From assembly GCF_000189395.1 (NCBI RefSeq), contig NZ_AEPB01000001.1, forward strand, positions 124,001 to 188,000: a DNA stretch of 64,000 nt, given 5' to 3'. The notes beneath the pieces were generated by a model. It searched no databases. It was not told the origin of the DNA and was given only the letters and a program-made list of their open reading frames with translations. Position numbers and translations under genes: made by a program. Below are positions 59,268 to 64,000 of the stretch, in pieces. The DNA comes from Planococcus donghaensis MPA1U2. Lineage in GTDB: Bacteria; Bacillota; Bacilli; Bacillales_A; Planococcaceae. Every line of letters starts with the position of its first letter. Position 1 is the stretch's first letter.

Positions 59268-60612
59268 ATGATTACTGGTAATTTGTTGATTTTGATTTTT
59301 GTTCTATCACTGGCTATTTTGTTTTTTGCAATTCTTAAGCTGAAAATCGAACCGTTTCTCGCGTTAATCACAATCGCTATTTTAACTGCATTATCTATTG
59401 GCATGCCTTTAAAAGAAGTCGCTTCGACTGTTACAGCAGGATTCGGAAATACGCTCGCGGGTGTCGGGATCTTAATTGGTCTTGGCGTGATTTTTGGTCA
59501 ATTTTTAGGTGCATCAGGTGCGGTTGAAAAAATTGCACAAGCTGTCTTAAATGTATTTGGGATTAAACGATCTCCTGCAGGTCTAGCCTTAACAGGTACA
59601 GCTGTTTCGATTCCAGTATTTTTTGACGCAGCATTTGTTATTTTAAGTGGGTTGATTCGTTCGCTTGCTACAAAAACAGGCATTTCAGTCGTTAGCTTTG
59701 TAACGGCACTTGGTGTCGGGTTGATCGTGTCACATAATATGATTGCTCCAACTCCAGGACCACTGGTGGTTGCAGAAAATACGGGGGGCAGAACTTGGTC
59801 TCTTTATCATCTATGGCATTATCGTAGCCATTCCAGCTACGTTAGTTGGAGGTTACTTATACGGGATGTTTATTGGAAAGCGCATCAAGCATTCAGGAGA
59901 AGTAGAAGAAATCGTCATCGAAAAAGCAGATTTACCGAAAAAAGAAATTAGCACAGGCTTAAGCTTCACGATGTTAGCTTTACCAATCGTTTTAATCTTA
60001 ACAAATACAGTTTCTCAACTATTGTTGCCGGGTACCGCAATTGCTAGTTTCTTCGGTTTTGTTGGAGAGAAAAACGTAGCACTTTTAATCAGTGTATTCG
60101 CAGCCATTATCTTTTTACGCCCGTACATCGCAATTCCAAACAATCGTTTATATGCTGAAGCAATTAACTCAGCAGGAATGATCATCTTAATCACCGGAGC
60201 AGGTGGTGCGTTTGGTGCGGTTATTAACAGCAGTGGAATTGGCGATCACTTGATTGCGACAATGCAAAGTTGGAGCATTCCAGTTCTGTTACTAGCATTT
60301 ATCTTTTCTCAAATTTTGCGTGCTTCACTTGGTTCAGCAACGGTGGCACTGGTTACGACATCGAGTATTCTTGGACCAATGGTCGGGGAACTTGGCGTTT
60401 CGCCAATTCTACTAGGTCTAGCGATTTGTGCGGGGGGTATCGGTCTATCACTGCCAAACGATTCGGGCTTTTGGGTCGTTAACCGTTTTGGTAAACTGAC
60501 CATCCCACAAACTCTATTAGCATGGACAGGTGGAGGATTTGTTGCAGGCGTGACAGCTTTAATCACGGTGTTTATCTTAAACTTGTTTGCGGGAATATTG
60601 CCTGGGCTTTAA
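59268..60612 (+). pseudogene. GntP-family sugar-acid permease, one-base frameshift
   Basis: RBS AAAGGGAGAGG, then MITGNLLILIFVLSLAILFF... reads as GntP up to PTPGPLVVAENTGG. Removing one G from the G6 run at 59784-59789 joins it to GAELGLFIIYGIIVAIPATLVGGY and on to SLPNDSGFWVVNRFGKL, giving a 447-residue protein of normal GntP length. As written the frame ends at 59951. Either a recent inactivation, phase variation, or a sequencing error. Would import the operon's acid substrate. Confidence 0.88.
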
Positions 60613-60641
60613 GGATAAATAAAAAAATATTTTAGCTAAAT

Positions 60642-60690
60642 GAAACCAGCCACAGAGTCTCTTTTGGGAGAGAGTTTATGGCTGGTTTTT
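60642..60690 (+). terminator. Terminator of sugar-acid operon
   Basis: AAACCAGCCA-CAGAGTCTCTTTTGGGAGAGAGTTTA-TGGCTGGTTTTT; related to the hairpin at 54752. Confidence 0.9.
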
Positions 60691-60775
60691 CGTTAATAAC
60701 TTTCATAAATAAAAGATAAATGAAATATAAGAAAGATGAAGTTTTCTGAAAATTAAAAAAACCAAGTGTTTTTCA

Positions 60776-60803
60776 TTGCATCTTGTCGATATCGGTGTAT
60801 AAT
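60776..60803 (+). promoter_or_regulatory. Predicted sigma-A promoter of the protease locus
   Basis: TTGCAT (60776-60781), 16-base spacer, TATAAT (60798-60803). It would give a long (about 350-base), AT-rich 5' untranslated region before the protease gene. Confidence 0.6.
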
Positions 60804-61155
60804 GAGCCGTGACTAAAACAATTAATTGATAATTAGAACAAAAAAATAATAAAAAATATACATAATGTAAACTTTATAGATATATTTGGTAATTTAGTCT
60901 CTTATTTTTGATGTGTATCACGGTAATTTCACAGGCATATTCCATGTTTAATGTGAGTTAAGATTCTCTAAAGTCCAGTTCAAAGCGCATGTAAGTATAG
61001 TCTTAACTGGATTAGGAGCTTGAGCCCATTGAATAAACAATTCGCTTTTAAATAATAGAGGAACTTTGCGCATAGAACACTCTCGTAACCAAATTGTTTC
61101 TCAAAGAGGGGTATGAGTTTTATTTCTAATGTAGACAAAATTATTGAAAAAGGAG
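60804..61155 (+). other. Long AT-rich leader before protease gene
   Basis: No gene or known RNA family recognised. A short ORF at 61113-61172 (MSFISNVDKIIEKGDGYHF) overlaps the protease start in another frame; a hairpin-capable AGTTAAGA...TCTTAACT pair (about 60957 and 61003) is present. Confidence 0.4.
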
Positions 61156-62070
61156 ATGGTTACCATTTCTGACATTCAACCGTTTAAAAACTTAGAAAAT
61201 AAAAAAGAAAAATTAATCGAAGAAAAAGAAAGAATCAATGAAGAGGCACTGAACAGATATCAAGAACTTCTCGAAAAAGATGAAGAAAAAACACATGAGG
61301 AAGACATAGAAGGTGCACATGAAACAGCAAAAAAAATAGAAGCACGAATAGAAAATGCTGAGAATCTGGATGGCCCTGCCTTAGAACGAATCATTTTTGG
61401 AAATGATTTATTTCCCATTTCCTATTTGCAACACGGTTTCAATATAGGGAATTCAGTTTGTCGTATCGTTCTTTCCGACCGCATAGGAAGGGTTGTCGGA
61501 TATGGTACGGGATTTCTAATATCTCCTTCTCTAATCATGACAAACAACCATGTGTTAGACAAAGAAGAAGTAGCAGTTTTTAGTACCGCTGAGTTTAACT
61601 ATCAGACCGATGAAAATAACATTTTGCGTCAATCGACCATTTTTAGACTTGATCCAGAAAAACTATTCATAACGGATAAGAGGCTAGATTTTACCATCGT
61701 GGCGGTCCAAGAATTTTCAGGTGATGGCAAAAGGGTGAGTGATTTTGGATATTTAAAACTCTCACCTAATTTAAACATCATGGAAAATGAATATGTATCT
61801 ATTATTCAGCATCCACAAGGTGGACATAAAGCAGTCACAGTCAGAGAAAACCGAGTTAAATTTTTATCAGAAGATTTTATTCATTATGTGACAGATACAC
61901 AGCCGGGTTCATCTGGGTCACCTGTATTTAACGATCAGTGGGTTGTCGTTGCGCTTCACCACTCAGGCGTACGCAATCCCAATGACAGAACCCAATGGGT
62001 TGCAAATGAAGGGATACGAATAAGCTCGATTTTAAAGCATCTAGATTCTTTAGTAGATTCTTCTAAATAA
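61156..62070 (+). CDS. Trypsin-like serine protease with N-terminal coiled coil
   Basis: About 304 residues. Residues about 1-75 are Glu/Lys-rich helix (coiled coil); then a chymotrypsin fold with GTGFLISPSLIMTNNHVL (His), DKRLDFTIVAV (Asp) and TDTQPGSSGSPVFND (Ser), giving the full triad. No signal peptide, so cytosolic. Start is uncertain: ATG 61156 abuts AAGGAG, ATT 61165 has ideal spacing, TTG 61144 is the longest frame. Two small paralogous proteins follow it and may be substrates (inference). Confidence 0.82.
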   Translation: MVTISDIQPFKNLENKKEKLIEEKERINEEALNRYQELLEKDEEKTHEEDIEGAHETAKKIEARIENAENLDGPALERIIFGNDLFPISYLQHGFNIGNSVCRIVLSDRIGRVVGYGTGFLISPSLIMTNNHVLDKEEVAVFSTAEFNYQTDENNILRQSTIFRLDPEKLFITDKRLDFTIVAVQEFSGDGKRVSDFGYLKLSPNLNIMENEYVSIIQHPQGGHKAVTVRENRVKFLSEDFIHYVTDTQPGSSGSPVFNDQWVVVALHHSGVRNPNDRTQWVANEGIRISSILKHLDSLVDSSK

Positions 62071-62157
62071 AAAGAGTAACAGGTAGCGGGTATTTAGGAT
62101 CTATAAATCAGGATTTATTTCGATGCTGCTTAAGTTCGAAAGGCAGGTGAGGGTAAT

Positions 62158-62415
62158 TTGTCTGAAAAAAGATTATCCCAAAATCAAATTGAAATCCTTA
62201 AACAAATTGTGAAAAGTGAAGAACAAAATTATTCTCAAGAATCCACAAGTAACGAAAATGTTGAAAACTGCGATAGCTATGAAGCATTTGGACGTGCTGT
62301 GATTGAACAAATTGTGAAGGAAGGCATGAAAAGTGTAGAAAGTTTTAAGGGTTCTACAAATGAAATCGTGTTAGATGCCCAAATAACGCTTATTCCTGCA
62401 TCAGTGGAAGATTAA
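62158..62415 (+). CDS. Small protein, truncated paralogue of 62643 gene
   Basis: 85 residues, TTG start after AGGTGAGGG. SEKRLSQNQIEILKQIVKSE opening, FGRAVIEQIVKEGMKSVESF and a STNEIVLDAQITLIPA end closely match the N-terminal 85 residues of the next gene. DNA similarity continues past the stop, where CAAGAA of the paralogue is TAATAA here, followed by shared TGGTTTAGT. So it appears to be a copy that lost its C-terminal domain. Family not recognised. Confidence 0.7.
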   Translation: MSEKRLSQNQIEILKQIVKSEEQNYSQESTSNENVENCDSYEAFGRAVIEQIVKEGMKSVESFKGSTNEIVLDAQITLIPASVED

Positions 62416-62642
62416 TAAGTCTGGTTTAGTAAGATTATGCCACAACCTTTAGATGCCATATCGGGCTATCCTTATCGAAAAAATTGAAGATTGTTAGAAT
62501 AAGGATTTTATATTACTATCCAAGGAAATAAGCATTGTAGTGGATCTTTGGGCAAAGAAAATGAAAGTTAAGTAGAGCTTGTGGAGCTGATACATTAGAC
62601 ATGATTAAAGCGATTAAAATTAGAAAGGGAGTTGAGATTAAA

Positions 62643-63179
62643 ATGTCTGAAAAAAGACTATCCCAAAATCAAATTGAAATCCTTAAACAAATTATCGATA
62701 GTGAAGAAAAAAAGGCTTCTCAAGAATCGATGAGTAACGAGAATGTTGAAAACTATGACAATTATGAAGCATTCGGACGCGCCATTATTGAACAAATTAT
62801 GAATGAGGGCATGAAAGATGTAGAGAGTTTCGGGGGCTCTACAAATGAAATCGTGTTAGATACCCAAATAACGCTAATTCCTGCATCAGCAGAAGATCAA
62901 GAAGGCTGGTTTAGTGACGCTGTAGGTAAAGTTGGCGGTGCGGTGAGTGATGCGGCAGGAGCAGTTGGTGGTGCAGTAAGTGATGCCACAAAAAAGATCG
63001 ATAAAATCAAGGATAAAATTGTAGATGTCATTGAAGACACCGTTGATGATGCTGGGGATCTCTTGGATCATCCGTTTGTCAAAAAGGGTACAGATTTAGC
63101 GCTGAATGGGGTTTGTGTTAAGATGTTTGGAAGAAAAGTTTGTTACAACCCTCTGACAGGTAAGCCGAGCTTGAAATAA
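62643..63179 (+). CDS. Two-part protein: conserved leader-like domain plus Gly/Ala-rich amphipathic tail
   Basis: 178 residues, ATG with AAAGGGAG upstream. Residues 1-84 are the acidic domain shared with the upstream paralogue. Residues about 87-125 are GWFSDAVGKVGGAVSDAAGA-type, with VGGAVSDA repeated twice, then a Lys/Asp amphipathic helix (KKIDKIKDKIVDVIEDTV), and a C-terminal CVKMFGRKVCYNPLTG with two Cys. No signal peptide. The tail looks membrane-active or pore-like; Lys/Arg sites suit trypsin-like cleavage. Function unknown. Confidence 0.7.
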   Translation: MSEKRLSQNQIEILKQIIDSEEKKASQESMSNENVENYDNYEAFGRAIIEQIMNEGMKDVESFGGSTNEIVLDTQITLIPASAEDQEGWFSDAVGKVGGAVSDAAGAVGGAVSDATKKIDKIKDKIVDVIEDTVDDAGDLLDHPFVKKGTDLALNGVCVKMFGRKVCYNPLTGKPSLK

Positions 63180-63190
63180 GTATGAGACTA

Positions 63191-63242
63191 TTTAGGGCCA
63201 TAGACAAACTCGATACACTCGAGCTGTCTATGGTCTTTTTAT
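63191..63242. terminator. Terminator after small-protein genes
   Basis: GGCCATAGACA-AACTCGATACACTCGAGC-TGTCTATGGTC then T5, with inner CTCGA/TCGAG pairing. Confidence 0.9.
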
Positions 63243-63347
63243 GGAAAGGAATTTATTTATTTTTGTCAATTCAGAAATATCTCTAGTAGCACCTTATCCA
63301 GTTTACTTAAATATGAGATTTATAAAACCAATCCAGTGAGCAAAGTT

Positions 63348-64000
63348 TTATTTTAACTGCTCACATAAAGCCGTAATCTGTTGATCATTCCGTGCAATCA
63401 AATCTTTCGCTAAATCAACCAACGCATAAAAGTTCTCATCCGAAGAATCATCCAGCTTGTCACTTACTGTATTTAAATTTGTTTGAAAACGGTAATATCG
63501 CTCAAAACCTTCTTGATGGGGTAGAAGATTTCTGAGCTGATAATCGACCGTGTCACTGACTCCATCAAATACGACATTCAACAAGGGGCCGGCCCATTCG
63601 GCAAGACCCCAATCTTTTGCATCTTTATATAAAATGGGATCTTGCTGTTCGCCAGTTCCTAAAGAAACCACTAAAAAGTTTTCCTCGTTTAAAAAAGTGC
63701 ATTTAGCTTCAACGTAAGCGCACATAGCAGGGTTGTTTGCAAAGACACCACCATCGATAAAACTAAAAGTATCGTGCATTTTGATTTGCTTTGGTTCGAA
63801 ATAGGTTGGAGCTGCGGAAGTCGCTCTGGCAACGTCCTTCATATAGGCATCTCGATTTTGTTGATCTTTCATTTTGGCTTTCCTACTTTTAAAAAACCAA
63901 GAAGTGCGTGTTTCAATTTCGTAACTTGTGATAATGACATCCGTCAATGCTTCAGAAAGTTTTGTTTCACCAAAATATTTCTCAAATACAGATTCAGCCC
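63348..64000 (-). CDS. Patatin-like phospholipase (5' partial, runs off right edge)
   Basis: Open to the window end; the first visible residues are AESVFEKYFGETKLSEALTDVIITSYEIETR. The catalytic Asp is in FIDGGVFANNPAMCAYVEAK, and VSLGTGEQ follows; the Gly-x-Ser-x-Gly nucleophile must lie beyond 64000. Patatin enzymes hydrolyse phospholipids, and some serve as effectors in anti-phage or anti-bacterial systems. Convergent with the protease/small-protein genes. Confidence 0.88.
   Translation of the reverse strand, partial: AESVFEKYFGETKLSEALTDVIITSYEIETRTSWFFKSRKAKMKDQQNRDAYMKDVARATSAAPTYFEPKQIKMHDTFSFIDGGVFANNPAMCAYVEAKCTFLNEENFLVVSLGTGEQQDPILYKDAKDWGLAEWAGPLLNVVFDGVSDTVDYQLRNLLPHQEGFERYYRFQTNLNTVSDKLDDSSDENFYALVDLAKDLIARNDQQITALCEQLK

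Overview
The window looks like a chromosomal segment of a low-to-moderate GC Gram-positive bacterium of the Bacillales, most likely family Planococcaceae (Planococcus or a relative). This rests on the AGGAGG-type ribosome binding sites, the Bacillus-style gene families (YcgT/YumC-type ferredoxin-NADP reductase, RibT, DUF3934, DUF4181, cxxc_20_cxxc zinc protein, FusB-type EF-G-binding protein), the GC-rich Bacillales intergenic palindrome near 2.5-2.8 kb, and a near-perfect ParB/parS site. Genus assignment is inference. No rRNA, tRNA, integrase, transposase or CRISPR array was seen.

Layout. 1-2.4 kb: end of a sugar ABC transporter operon, followed by a 0.4-kb non-coding inverted-repeat element. 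2.8-5 kb: DHFR-like reductase, EAL protein, small ion channel. 5-10 kb: Fur-controlled siderophore uptake operon divergent from a ferredoxin-NADP reductase. 10-14.6 kb: small membrane protein, MFS transporter, IsdG-type heme oxygenase, phosphatase, methyltransferase, dicarboxylate/glutamate symporter. 14.7-19.7 kb: gluconate locus (RpiR-type regulator divergent from gnd-gntP-gntK). 19.7-23 kb: a 20-bp repeat array, FAD dehydrogenase and DUF4181 gene, then a second, internally deleted copy of the whole unit. 23-25.1 kb: four GNAT acetyltransferases with a parS-like site between the first two. 25-30 kb: nucleotidyltransferase, peptidase E, panB behind a pan-type leader, DUF5996, flavin reductase-like protein. 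30-34.6 kb: M23 peptidase with coiled coil, UspA, ICMT-like enzyme, ohr-ohrR-gpx peroxide defence, DUF3934. 34.8-39.4 kb: cobalamin riboswitch ahead of thioesterase, class I ribonucleotide reductase and flavodoxin. 39.7-43 kb: DUF1259-like protein, ribT, pabA, fused pabB-pabC. 43-47 kb: SDR, FusB-like protein, adaA-alkA-ogt alkylation repair. 47-49.6 kb: sortase and its two-repeat MPATG surface protein. 49.6-55 kb: aldo/keto reductases, alpha/beta hydrolase, small membrane proteins and TspO-like protein, with three arrays of a 21-bp repeat between genes. 55-60.6 kb: GntR-controlled four-carbon sugar-acid catabolic operon whose GntP permease is frameshifted. 60.6-64 kb: an AT-rich accessory patch with a trypsin-like protease, two paralogous small proteins (one with a Gly/Ala-rich amphipathic tail), and a convergent patatin phospholipase.

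How genes work together. The two gluconate/sugar-acid loci share the same logic (regulator divergent from dehydrogenase, kinase and GntP permease). Iron genes share a Fur box. The peroxide genes share a doubled operator. The B12 riboswitch should switch off B12-independent ribonucleotide reductase when cobalamin is plentiful. The least explained parts are the two families of helically phased intergenic repeat arrays and the protease/small-protein/patatin cluster at the right end.
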